DNA of 64,000 bases from Oopsacas minuta (Eukaryota; Porifera; Hexactinellida; Lyssacinosida; Leucopsacidae): positions 59,176 to 123,175 of the forward strand of contig JAKMXF010000025.1 in assembly GCA_024704765.1 (NCBI GenBank), in the 5' to 3' direction. The notes under the pieces were generated by a model, which searched no databases, had not been told where the DNA came from, and saw nothing but the letters and a program-made list of their open reading frames with translations. Every line of letters begins with the position of its first letter. Position 1 is the first letter of the stretch. Of the stretch, positions 46,605 through 58,123 are shown one piece after another. The translations under genes were made by a program, and so were the position numbers.

Positions 46605-47600
46605 TATATACACCACACCAAGTGATATTTCTCTTCATTCTGGAGTATTTGGATCGAACTCTCCATTTACTATACCCTATTCTGTGAGGATCGGTAAATT
46701 TGGAACTTGATTTTCAGAATTTTGGACTTACCACAGTTTCCACATAGTTGTGTTTGCAAAAATAAATATAATTGATACAACTCCACTAAGTCAAGTTCGG
46801 CAAAATTGGATGAATGTTATCACTACAACTTTGAGTTCGCAGAAAGTTGCTCACTGGTTTTCGCATTCTCTCTGTTTACAACAGTCTGTAGAATTCTTAG
46901 AAATTGGCATGACTGAACGACACATTCAGTCAACTTTGAAAATAGAAGGACTGTGGTAACCTTTGATACCAATTTCTACAAGCCTGACAGAAAAGGACAC
47001 CTAAGAAGACTCCTTTTAGTACGAGCATGATGGAGTAGGATAACTAGTGACAACATTTTCTAAAATTTATAGGATTGTAATCTTTAGTTAACGCAATTTT
47101 GCGAAATCTACTCATTCAGATACTCTAGTGGACTACATTTCTACTAACTAAAACTTTCCTGAGTGAAATCATTAGTGACCCCAACTTCCACGAACGTTAC
47201 AGAATGTGGTAACCATGGAAATTCTGAAGACTGCCTACCACACGTCGTCAATATATTGACATTTCAAGCTGCTACGTCAGCAAAATGATGAATTTTGTGA
47301 TCCCAATTATTCTTGTAAGAAGAATTATGGGTGCAAGTTGCACTCACTTTCTCAAGTTCATAGAAATCGGTGTCACTGATTACTCAAATACATCAAGTTC
47401 GTAAAAATTGGAGTGACTGCATATCTCCTTACGTCATCTTAGAAAATTCTGTGGTGTCCTTACTTTGTCAATCTGGTGGAAATTGGCATCACCAGTAAAT
47501 CCCTTCCGTCAAGAGAAATTATGGAAGGAGTGTGTTGACCAGTGATCCAAAATTCTATCAACTTGACGAAGTCTAGTAACCACTGCAGAGCTGCAAATGG
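46605..47600. repeat. Diverged 41-46 bp tandem repeat, first block
   Basis: From about 46790, variants of 'agttcatagaaattgg.gtcaccagtga' recur every 41-46 bp (for example 46890, 47355, 47396, 47480), in both orientations in places. Copies are strongly diverged and no frame is coding. The same repeat covers 49680-53450. Confidence 0.6.
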
Positions 47601-48134
47601 GTCATTAAACCATGGGTCAATGAATCAGATGGGTCATGCTTGATGGGTCATGACCCACTAGTACTTATATGCATTTAGTGCAGTGGTTCCCAACGGAGGT
47701 TTAAAAGCCCCCCCGGGGGGCGTTTGCTTTGCCTCGGGGGGCGCTGTGGGGGGCAATGAGCCGTTGGATGAAGATTTATTCTAACATCTGTAAATTTTGC
47801 GAAATACTATTGTATCATTAATATGTTGTGCACTTCACCCATAATGACAATTCTAACACGTTGCCCACAAGAAGAGCTAAGTATNCTCTTCGAATAATTT
47901 ATACTGTAATCTAGATATATTAAATCAATAGGTTCTTTTCACACTACCAAGTATAAAGTATATTATATATACTATGATCTATGTTCTTAGCTGTTTTTAT
48001 TATTGTCTATCTTTTGGTCGAGTTAGGAAGTTTAACGATTACGATTATGGCATATTCATATTTGTCATATGTAGAAAAGTGCTAGTTTTAATTTCTCCAT
48101 CACCCCCCAGAAAAATCACGGATCTACGCCCCTG
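47601..48134. mobile_element. Two hAT ends joined at a single N
   Basis: At 47681 a left terminus CAGTGGTTCCCAACGGAGGT begins, followed by a C/G-rich ccccccgggggg palindrome. At 48104-48134 a different terminus ends, whose complement is CAGGGGCGTAGATCCGTGAT. Since the two ends do not match and a single N lies between them at 47885, this looks like two non-autonomous hAT elements with missing halves. Just before, 47600-47670 holds gggtcat/tgggtcatg repeats. Confidence 0.5.
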
Positions 48135-48258
48135 ATTCGAACTAGTAATATGTAAATATCACAAAGTCTTGCATGGTACATTCTATAGACTTTTAGTAAC
48201 TTGGCTCTCCAGACTTCAATTTGAAATTTGAACAAAGTGCGGTAATAAAGTTCTGTAC

Positions 48259-49330
48259 ATGCCCTGGTGTAACGCCAATGGTATACATGAAACGATGCTG
48301 AAAGTATATTCAGGTGATGTTCTTTCGTATTCATGGATGAAAGAATGGGCCAAGATATTTAGGGACGATAGGGAGAGCCTGGAGGATGCGGCTATATCGG
48401 GACGCCCTATTTCCGTTTTACGGCACATACCATCGATATGGTCAAGAATATTGTAGATGACGATCCCCACTCAACTGTCCCTGAGATAGCTCTATATCTC
48501 GATATCTCAACGGGAAGTGTTGATGATATTTTGATCAACCATCTTGAATATAGAAAGATTTTTCCAGATGGACGCCGCATATTCTCACAGAGGATCAGAA
48601 AATTGCCCGCCTCTCTTGTGCGAAGGAATTATTGAAATTGCATCAGTGTGCTGACTATTGCAGGTTAGCTGAGGTCTGCACTGGTGGTGAGACCTGGATT
48701 AATCATGCTGAGCCTCTGAGAAAAGAACAGAACAAAACGTTGCTCCCTAAACGCACCTATCCCAGGCCGGACTTCCGTGCAATGAAGGTTCTATACTGTA
48801 TATTCTTTGATGCTCACGGTATAGTAGCTTCCATTTGTGTCCGAAAGAAACCGTACAATGCCCGAAAAATTCTACATATACGAATGTTTGACGGGGTAGA
48901 GAATCATTAATATTCGAAGAGAACAAGTCGTGGGACCAAAGGGATCCGAATATTGCATGATAATGCCAGACCTCACAAATCTAAGATTGTCGGTGAAATG
49001 TTGAGTTAAATGGAAATGGTTAAGTTGCCCCATCCTCAATATAGCTCTGATCTATCACCATGTGAGTTTTGGCTTTTCAGTTTGGTCAAAAAGCACTTGG
49101 CTGGTAAGGTTTTTGACAAAAGACTTGCACTCGGATATGAGCTTCATAAGACCCTTAAAGACATACCCATAGAAGGGTTCAAGATACCTTTCTGATGTGG
49201 ATAGAAAGGTTAAAGCTATGTCTCGCACAAGGGTGAATATTTCGAGCATACCTTGAAGTAATATATTGAATGATGATCTTATCTATGATTTTAGAGTAAT
49301 GGGTCTGGCACGTATTGAACGCCCCAGTAA
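48259..49330 (+). pseudogene. Decayed mariner with two catalytic substitutions
   Basis: Recognisable pieces: RDDRESLEDAAISGRPISVL (48352), HSTVPEIALYLDISTGSVDD (48470), the first catalytic motif as TGGETWINHAEP (48683; Gly for the usual Asp), KTLLPKRTYPRPDFRAMKVL, LHDNARPHKSKIVGEMLS (48955; second Asp kept) and, past a stop, YSSDLSPCEFWLFSLVKKHL (49039; Glu for the third Asp, 35th position after the second Asp). The C-terminal HKTLKDIPIEGF follows. A right terminus cgtattgaacgccccagta near 49310-49330 resembles the ends of the mariner at 4745. A matching left end was not found. Stops and frameshifts throughout; dead. Confidence 0.75.
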
Positions 49331-49679
49331 TATTAACTACACTAATGCAGTATTAACCAAAGAACAATTTTTATCATTGCATAAATACAATAGGTAATAA
49401 ACTATTAACAAAACTGTCACATCTGAAATTCCCAGTTTCAATATTTATACTTTTGAACAAATCAAGTGTACTAGTTGGCTATATTTGTATTAATATATCA
49501 AAACATCCTGACTTAAAATTGATAAGAGAATTGCAAAAATATACAAAAATATGTAAGTGTTGATAAATAAAATCTAGAGATAAGTATATTCTTGTATAGG
49601 TCTTCGGATTCTCTTACAAATCCTGATCTAGAAAGATAAAATACTCTATTATCGTAATATTTTCACCAAAATCTATCTT
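49331..49679. other. AT-rich DNA without a gene
   Basis: Nothing recognisable. Confidence 0.35.
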
Positions 49680-52600
49680 CAGTTACCTATCTAGTGCCTA
49701 CAATTTTCACGAGGATGACGTAACCTGATATCCAGTCATTACTCCTAATCTTCAAAGCTCGCAGAAATTGGGCTCACCTGGACCTACACATGGTTGTGTC
49801 CTTATGGTAATTGGTAGCTCTACTTAGTCGCTTTCGTCGATATTGGGATTGACTTAGTTGCAGCAACAGCGGTACAAGCACAAGTTTCTCGAATTTGTCT
49901 GAATTCAAGAGAGTGTAATTGTAATCACGATTTCAGCGAATTCCACAGAGTGTCGTCATCAGTACAATTGATTACGCCACAAATAATTTCTATAATATAT
50001 CAAAATATGAACTTTTCTGCATGGTATCTTCAGTATGGAAGTACGAAACGTTGGTTACCACACTCCGACAAGTTAATTGTAACTGTGTTCATATTTGAAC
50101 ACACTCCTTCCATGATTTCTCTCCAATAATTGTTGTAAGAATTGATACAAAATTCTAAGAACATGAATGAATGGCAACTTCAATTTCTATGAGTTTGACT
50201 TAGTGGTGTCACCAGTGAATTTCCCATATCGCAGAATTCAAGAGTAATACATTGAGCAACACTGTAAGATTCTGACTATCATAGACCCAGGGTTAACAGC
50301 AGTGAGAGTAACGATTCAATCGTAAATCTTGTAATTTTAGTTTTCATGTTCGTAGAGTTTGGTAAATTTGGAGTGTGACTTTCTGTCTGAATTATGAATC
50401 TTGACAATTTTTCATCTTCTGAATTATGATGTCAAAGGAGATTTGTTGAGGATTTAGAAGAGGAAATGGATTACAAACTCGGGGTCGGTGGAGCAGATGG
50501 CTGAGTCTGCCTGTGCCGCCCCACATATATGTGAATTTTGTTATCTTAAAGTTTTACTGACGTCATCCGCCATCTTATTTCTGTGATCTTTTGACGAGCA
50601 TCATATTTGATGAATTCGCGGGAGCAATTCCTCTCCATCAATAGCCCTTGGTGATCCCGATCAGCCACTATTGGAGGTTAAAAGTGATTAGATCCCTAAT
50701 GCAGCAACTCAATACCTCATTCTTTTGAATAGATCCCTCTATAACCAATATTCCGTAGTCAATGGTGAAAGACCCTCAATTGGGATCCATATCGCAAAAG
50801 GATCTTGCCTGCACCACCTTTCGCCTATCTACTCAGATTTATCAGTAATTCTCCCGCATATTAAGAGTATAGTTACTTTATTTGTTAGTGATGTTGTATT
50901 TGATTTATAGTTAGGCATTTAGCCTGATGTATAGTCTTGTATCCCAACTTTGATTTGCATTGAGAACAAATGTAATCTGTATGGCGTTGTTCTTACACTT
51001 TAAGACCCCTATTTCATAATCGTAATGTATATTTGGGGTTCTCGATCCCCTCAAATTAACTTTATTTACTCTGCTATCTTCACAATTCAAGTCTGACCCA
51101 CCTCTCGAGAGGTTCCGCCGAGCTGATTGAAGATATTACCAGTATATAATCCAGACAAAAAGGAATCTAAGTGATGGACGGCAGCAGGATTTGGGTACTT
51201 TGAATACCGTTTTTGGATTCCAAGTTGCTGCTCTTTCTAATCAAAGATTGTGAAATGCTAATCTCAGGTTTGAGAAAGCATGCGAATAGAGTGGGATGGA
51301 GGTTTTTAAGTGTGTCTTAGAACAATTTTCGGCCCAATCAATGCTTCGAAATCTTTTATATAGACAAGTCTAAGTTTGGTTTGTGAACACTCGTGTCATT
51401 TTTAGCCACTCTACAACCCAAAAGTAATTGCAACATTTTTCTACAGTAAATCCAAGGAGGATTGAATCATTAAGATAGAAAGAAAAGAACATTCAGACTA
51501 CAAGATTATGTAAGTCGGGAACTTGCAGAGAAATATACTGGAAAGCATCAGTGCCAGTGAATCCAAAGAGTTATACAATCTTTCAACTACTGCTAAAGAC
51601 ACTTTCTTGAATGGCCTTTGTGTATAATGTATAATGATAATCTTATCAATCCATTACGTACTCTAAATTCTCAACGAAATATCATCTGGCCTCATAATTC
51701 AGAAGTATAAAGTTGCTTAAGATCCAGGTTTCGAAACCGTTACTTCCCCGACTTGTGTATCTTACCTCTACGAGTAAGAGAATTGCACTCACAAGATTCA
51801 CGATCCGAACAGTTTCTCATCCTCTAGTGTACCAACCTCTAAGAAAATAACATTGAAACACAGATAGACTATCTCGAATATTAGTTTCATTACCTCAATT
51901 CGTCGAGTTCATAGAGGTATAGGGCACTGGTTACAACAGTACGTCAGGTTGGTGAAAATTGAGTTCCTTGATATCCTATTCGGTCATGCTCGTGATGATT
52001 ATAATCGCTGGTGTACCTACTCTGTCAGGCCTATAGAAATTGGAATCACCAGTTACTACATTTCGTAAGGATATATTCTGGACGGAGTATGTAGACCAGT
52101 GAACACAAATTGTATGAAGTTTACTTGGAGGCAACCTAAATTTCTGTGAACATCACTGAGTGTGGTAACCAGCGATCCGAAATTCTATGAACTTGAAAGG
52201 TTACTGAGACCGGAACCCTAATTTACACTGATTTAATTGTTATGGACAACTGTGATCTTAAGATTATCGTCCTTTATCTTGTGGTAGCCTGAACCTTCTC
52301 TATAATGACGAAGGTTGGTAACCAATGATCTCAACTTCCATGGATACCACATTCGGTGACGGTAAAATTTAGGCAACCATTATTTAATCCCAGAAAAGTT
52401 GGCACTAATTGGGTTCGCCATCAAGTAAAGTTCGTGGTGATGACTGTGACGGGTAACCCGAACATCTCGAGTTTGTAAAGATTGGGAACACTGTTGCACT
52501 CACTCATATATCATATACTTATCAATCCGGCTAATACGAATTTTGTTTAGCACGTGCAAATTTCGCCATCCCTGTGTGATACAAATAGTTGACAGCTATA

Positions 52601-53450
52601 TATGTAGACGATTATTTAATTATATTTGATTACCCCAGGGTGATCCACAGCTATTGCGTATTGAGCCACCATCAAAGTACAATAAGGTTACAAATCATGC
52701 TATGTATCTAATCTACAGGTAAATATTCGCCACTTTATAAATCGTAGGTAGAATGAATGAATGTTTAGTGTCGTTAATAGAACTTCTACTTAGAGTAGTT
52801 GCATGGCTGGACCCTTCGGGTTCTCTTCTATTCTTATAGATATATGGGGGTTCAAAACATTACGTAACTCAAATTCAATACAGATTGACGCACCCTCCCT
52901 GTGGCGAGCTTTTAGTCTGGTATATTTTACCAAAGAATAGGGCTGTCACATCTCACATACCACCTACCTCCCTTTTGTAGCGTAATGTTTGAACAGCCCC
53001 TATTAGAGTATAATCAGTAGGAATTAGCAATAAACCTCCCAGAAAATGTGATAACTGAAGTCCAAAAACTAGGGTACACCGGATATCCTGACCGATTGTA
53101 GAAGTAGTGACTCCAATCACTGTTGCCTCCACAACGTTGAGTTCGCAGAAATTAGCAAACATTTCGTCCTATATTGTCTGTTGACCATACTCTCTGAAAC
53201 TCATAGAAATTCGCATGACTACGTAGTTGACCGGTAATGCCAATTACCAAGAGCTTGAAATTGTCAGGACACCAGTGACACCATTTGTCAGCATAATATG
53301 AATGGAAAAATAATGACCCCAATTCTAACATCCCCAAAGTATAGATATCATGAGTTTCCCCGATCTTTGCTAACTTTTGGGATTAAGAACACCAGTGAAC
53401 TGCGTTTCTACAAAACTTGGATAGAAAATGTCACTAATGATCCATATTTT
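49680..53450. repeat. Diverged 41-46 bp tandem repeat, main block
   Basis: Variants of 'gttcatagaaattgg.(g/a)tcacc(a/g)gt' and of its complement recur across this stretch (for example 49753, 50185, 51910, 52026, 52180, 53195), alternating with words such as 'gtggtaacca'. Period is roughly 41-46 bp with heavy divergence and insertions (a MITE at 52846-53000; unique DNA around 50400-51500). No coding region is supported. The frame at 50725-50910 has no motif. Confidence 0.55.
52846..53000. mobile_element. MITE, second member of the family at 25941-26098
   Basis: Left end gggggttcaaaacattacgt and right end cgtaatgtttgaacagcccc are inverted repeats 155 bp apart, matching the ends at 25941 and 26098. 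Confidence 0.75.
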
Positions 53451-54385
53451 ACGAGGAGGAAACCACAAGTAGTTTTTCCATTTTGTAGGGATTACGGTTG
53501 GAAAGACAAATGTATACTACTGAATCGGAGTAATGTCCACCCCAGTTCGTATTAACGAAACTCCTCTGAATATATAGTGATAAACAAGGTGCAGCTTCTA
53601 TTGCGCATGAGACACTTTTACATAAACTGCCAAGTGAAAACCTATAAATATATACAATTAGTTATTTCTCAAAAAACGAATTGTTTACAAAATATATAAT
53701 ATTGTAGACTTTATCTATTGTTATATATTGTACGCTTTCTAGAAGGCTTTTGATAATTTACGTGTACTAGGGACAGATATTGCAGCTCTTGGAAGGAAAG
53801 AGTGTGAAATTCAAACCTTTCGAAATTTTCAAGTCCATAACCCTGCTTACACCCAGCAATTTCAACAAACCTGCCGTGGTTTAACAAATGACGCCAATTT
53901 CATAAATCATAAGGTGATGGAGACGTCATTTGTGTCCCCAATTTATCGAACGGTAAATTTCGTGGAAATTGTAGTCACTCGTGAGTGGTGAGATCACTAA
54001 TCATTATATCTATAAATTCATTTTTTGAAATCAAACCTTTGAAGATTCAAAGATATCCGAATGTCGGTACTATTGGGTTCCTGAGGTCCGGAACACAAAT
54101 GCCTATAATATCACTTATCAAACTATCTTATACTCGGTTGTCCAAAGGTTCGCGGAATTTTATCCCTAGTTTGTGTTATATACACTCTATCAATTAGCTT
54201 ATTGTTTTGATTAATTCTAATATCCCTTTTCTCAATTATCCTAACTTTTGTAATAAAAAGTTTGGTTTAGGTATCCTTTTAGCATCATTTACGATTGTCG
54301 TATTTTTTCTAAAATGGAAAACTCAGAAGATGGGAAACGATATATCATTTGGTTTCTCTGGAAACAANCTAGGGAATGATGAGCT
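53451..54385. other. DNA without a gene, containing a single N at 54368
   Basis: No supported gene. The single N directly precedes a Tc1-like coding fragment whose 5' half is absent, again consistent with a scaffolding join. Confidence 0.35.
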
Positions 54386-54867
54386 CTGATCAGGGCTATC
54401 AGAACTACACTTCATCGCCCAAAACGCTCAGTGAATACTGACTACTATACTAATGAAATCCTGGAGAAGTGTTGTCTCCCTAACTTTTAGCGTAGAAAGA
54501 CTAGAGCCCCACTTACCCAAAGGAAAATGTGTCGAAAGATGTCCGACACAATTTTCATGCAGGATGGCGCCCCTATCCATAAAGCCATAAGGACCCAGAA
54601 ATGGTTTCCAGAGCATCTACCTGGCTTTTGGGAGAGAGGCGTTTGGCCTAGTAACTCCCCAAATTTAAATCCCTTCGAAAATCTTTGGTCTATTATGCAA
54701 GCAGAGCTAGGCAAGAGAAAGCCCGCTACAAATTTAACACAGCTCGGAAATATTTGGAAAATATATGGAATGAGATTAGCCCGTCGATACTTGAGAATTT
54801 AGTTGATGGGGTGCCAAGTAGAATTAATTCATGTATAAAACTTAATGGTGAATATATAGGGAAATAA
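54386..54867 (+). pseudogene. DD37E Tc1-like transposase, C-terminal half
   Basis: After the N at 54368 the sequence gives LSELHFIAQN and, with shifts, the long block from 54527: MCRKMSDTIFMQDGAPIHKA (second catalytic Asp), WFPEHLPGFWERGVWPSNSP and NLNPFENLWSIMQAELGK. The Glu lies 38 positions after the Asp, so the spacing is DD37E, like the element at 45272 to which it is similar (FMQDGAP-x-HK, NSP-x-LN). A shift near 54735 leads to IWNEISPSILENLVDGVPSR and a natural end at 54867. The DNA-binding half and left terminus are missing. Catalytic residues in this half are intact. Confidence 0.75.
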
Positions 54868-55139
54868 TTAGATGAATGTATCTAAGAAATTCTATATTAT
54901 AGTGGTATTCATAAGAGGAAAAGACTTTGAGACATCCTGTATGATTCACTTCAAGTGTGTGAAATTGGAAAGTGAGTGAATTCATTTGTATAGTACATTA
55001 TTTCAGTGATAATGTGCTGACATTAGATATTGACTAACAAAACTTTGTTATAGTTTGGTTCCCAATTTCTTTGTGTAGATAATTGAAAATTACTATGACG
55101 TGTGGTATAGTTTAGTGATTCAATTCTACTGTGTGCAAA
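54868..55139. other. Right flank of the Tc1-like fragment
   Basis: Bases 54925-54945 (gagacatcctgtatgattca) may be the right terminus. Two words, gtgtgaaattggaa and gtgtgcaaattgga, repeat at about 180 bp. No gene. Confidence 0.3.
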
Positions 55140-56023
55140 TTGGAAATTGAGTGAAATCCTTTGTATTGTCCAGTATTCTAGCCCCCATGTGCTGACATTT
55201 TTAATTGACGGACAAGTATTTGCATAGTTGAGTTTTACATTTTCTAAGTAGTTAAATTGAAATTGGCTGTCATATGTTTGATACCTTAAGGTATCCACTT
55301 CCTATGTGTATCCAAGATGAATGTGACTTATTGCAAGTTTCTTGATTCCATTTCAACGATTTGTACTTCTTCACTATGTTCCTGACTTGTAACAAGTTTC
55401 TTCATTCAATCTGATCCATTACAATGACGAGAGATGAATCAAATTTGTAGCAAGTTTCATAATTTAAATTGAACAGTCTGTACCTAATACAAGATGTATA
55501 TGACGTGAAACAAGTTTTGTCATTCAATTTGAACTAGCTGTACATATTCAATTTGAATGTGACTCGTTGCAAGATTCTTGAATCAATTTGCCTATTTGGA
55601 CATATTCATTTTTTCCTGACTTGTAATAAGTTCTTGATTCTATTTCAACTATATGGAATTATTCTCTGTTGTTCTGACTTGTAGCAATGTTCTTTATGGA
55701 ATTTCAACCATCTGCAAGTATTCACATAGAATCTGAGTTAGACAATTTTCCCCATACATTTCGAACTATCTGGACAATTTTAATGTGAATCTGACATGTA
55801 GTAATGTTCTTCATTCAATTTCAACTATCTGTGTATATCTAAGATAAATCTGACTTGTAGCAAGTATCTTTATTAAATTTCAACTATCTGTTCATATTCA
55901 CTTAGAATCTGAGTTGTACAAAGTTTCTCTATTCAATTTGAACTATCTAATCAACTTCACTGTGAATCTGACATGTAGCATGGTGCTTCTTTCTATTTCA
56001 ACTATGTGGACATTTCACTTCCA
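55140..56023. repeat. Diverged tandem repeat, unit about 59 bp, left block
   Basis: The word 'gacttgtagcaagtttcttcattc' and variants start near 55325, 55384, 55443, 55502, 55561, 55618 and 55676, a period of about 59 bp. Each unit continues with 'caatttcaactatctg.acatattcac.(g/a)tgaatct'. Identity between neighbours is moderate. The array is split by a Tc1 element (56024-57364) and continues beyond it. Confidence 0.8.
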
Positions 56024-57364
56024 GTCTGTCCAAGAATTATTCCAACACCAAGCCATTTATAGTCATACCACAATTTAGTGAATATGCAACTATATACTTG
56101 AAAGATTCGAATTACAGAAACTTATACGTTACCTCTCCATTCCGTTTAAATTACTTTAAATTACATTATTATTGTTCTCAGTCACTTAATACATAATCAT
56201 CGTCACTGTTTTAATAGATTTCATTCGTAGTCTGCGTTTTTTCCCTTAGCTATTTAGCATAGATTATTTCAATGCCTCAGGAGTCATCCAGAATAAAGAT
56301 TGAGACTCTGTTGAATGGAGGTAAACATACGCCGACTAAGATTTCACGACTTTTGAAAGTGAATCGGACCACTGTCTATAGGGTAATAAAACGACCTGAT
56401 GTCGGTGTTTCCATTAAACACAAACAAGGTAGTGGGAGACTTGGTAAAATATGCAAGAGCATCAAGTATTCTGCTGTACAGATAATTAAAACAGATCCAG
56501 AGATAAGTTTACGCAAACTGGCCAATAAATTAACATAGAAAAAGAAGAAAAAAGTTTATAAGAGTACTGTTCAATGGACACTGCGTGGTCTAAAGTAGTC
56601 GAAGCCTTTTCCCGCACAAATTCTGTTGTTATATGAAAATAGTCGGTTGTTTAGGATTGAACAGGCGCGTAAAAATATGAATAAATTATGGGCGGGCTTT
56701 TTTTGCGAATGAAACATCTTTTTGGTTGAATAGGGGGAGAGTCAGAATGTGGACAAAATCGGTAAAAAACGGTTCCAAAAACAACGAAGCATTTGTCAAA
56801 ATTACACATTTGGGCGGCATTTTCGTCTTTTGGGACGTTTCCTATCTGTATTTTTCGACAAAACTTGGACGCGAAGCTGTTGGTTAATACTTAAAATGGC
56901 ATCTAATCTACTTAGCAGAGGTATTTCATAGAAACCGCTGGTTTCTTCTCCAAGACAATGATCCTAAGCACAAATCAAAGTTAGTCAAAGGATGGATGTC
57001 TGAGAATATGCCAAAAGTGTGTTTGAATGACCAAGTCAATCACCAGATTTTAACCCTATCGAATATGTGTTTGCAGTCTTGAAGGGTCATGTAAGTAAAC
57101 AACATCCTAAGAACTTAGCAGAGCTGGAAACTTCTATTTTGGGAGTTTGGGATGCACTGTCACCGGAATTCCTAAGATCTTATTGGAAATCAACGAAGCG
57201 TAGGTGTCAGATGGTGATTGACAATAACGGAAATAAGATTAACTACTAATTTGAGTATACTGTAAACAAATTGATATCACCTTAAACAATATAGTACATA
57301 AAATTCAGATGTTTTTATAGAATTACATTTACTTTAACAGTGTTGCAATAATTCTTGGACAGAC
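56024..57364 (+). mobile_element. Tc1-like element, DD34E type (1341 bp)
   Basis: Left end GTCTGTCCAAGAATTATTCC and right end complement GTCTGTCCAAGAATTATTGC are inverted repeats with TA at the right side (57365-57366) and CA, probably a mutated TA, at the left. It splits the 59-bp tandem repeat, whose units continue on both sides. Confidence 0.85.
56272..57249 (+). pseudogene. Tc1-like transposase, broken
   Basis: Block 56272-56538 is the paired helix-turn-helix: RIKIETLLNGGKHTPTKISR, VNRTTVYRVIKR, KIIKTDPEISLRKLANKL, then a stop. Next, FFANETSFWLN and GRVRMWTKS match the first catalytic region. Near 56950 LLQDNDPKHKSKLVKGWMSE carries the second catalytic Asp, as in Tc1 (QDNDPKH). One base shift later, PSQSPDFNPIEYVFAVLKGH supplies the third site, with Glu about 35 positions after the Asp, after a TGA where Trp is usual. 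The C-terminus ALSPEFLRSYWKSTKRRCQM ends at 57249. At least five lesions; inactive. Confidence 0.8.
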
Positions 57365-57634
57365 TATAGAATCGAACTTATACATCTTTCTTCATTCAAT
57401 TTCAAAGATTTAGACTTCTTCACTGTGTATCTGACTTGTAGCAAGTTTCTTCATTCAATTTGATCCATCTGCATAGAGGACTATGAGTTTGACTTGTTAC
57501 AAGTTTTGTCATATAATTTAACCTATCTGCTCATATTCACTGTAAATATGACTTGTTACAATTCTTTTCATTCAATTTCAACTATCCGCACATATTCCTC
57601 GTGAATCCCACTTGTAGCATAGATTTCATTGATA
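57365..57634. repeat. 59-bp tandem repeat, right block
   Basis: Continues the units of 55140-56023 (cttcattcaatttcaaagat, tctgacttgtagcaagtttc, ttgacttgttacaagttttg), showing that the Tc1 element inserted into an existing array. Confidence 0.75.
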
Positions 57635-57969
57635 CAGTAGAAGCCGCTTAATCGGGACTCGGATAATTGGGATATCCACTTAAATAGGACAATGGTATGG
57701 GGACCGATTTTTTACATAGAGGAATCGTTGGATAATTGGGACATCGAATCGGTTAATCGGGATTTTTATCCCGATTACCCGAATATTTGTATGTAGGTTC
57801 ATAATCGGTTATTCAGGATTTCTTATCTCGATAACCGGATAATAATTGTATTCACTTAATTGGGATTTCTACCCCACTTTAACCATTGTATATTTATTCA
57901 GAATCATTGTAAGATGGTTTGTTGTAGAACTAGGAATTTGAATATCCTCTACAACTATGACCATACAGA
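57635..57969. mobile_element. Pogo-like terminus, non-coding
   Basis: Starts CAGTAGAAGCCGCTTAATCG after TA and continues with repeated ggataattgggat words, the style of pogo/Tigger ends. A matching right end was not found before the next element. Confidence 0.45.
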
Positions 57970-58123
57970 GTGTCTAATAAGTTCTGTCCTCATAAATCAC
58001 ATCTCATTGCATAGTTACATATGAACACACAAGCAGTTTTAGATGCATAATTTGTAACACTTTTTCCGCTCTTTGTAACGATTAATAGGTTTCTGCATAA
58101 TATTATTTACACTTGTGAAAATA

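Noticed and set aside
52953-53555. Short frames as genes in the tandem-repeat region
   Set aside because: They coincide with the MITE at 52846-53000 and the diverged 41-46 bp repeat and carry no family signature.
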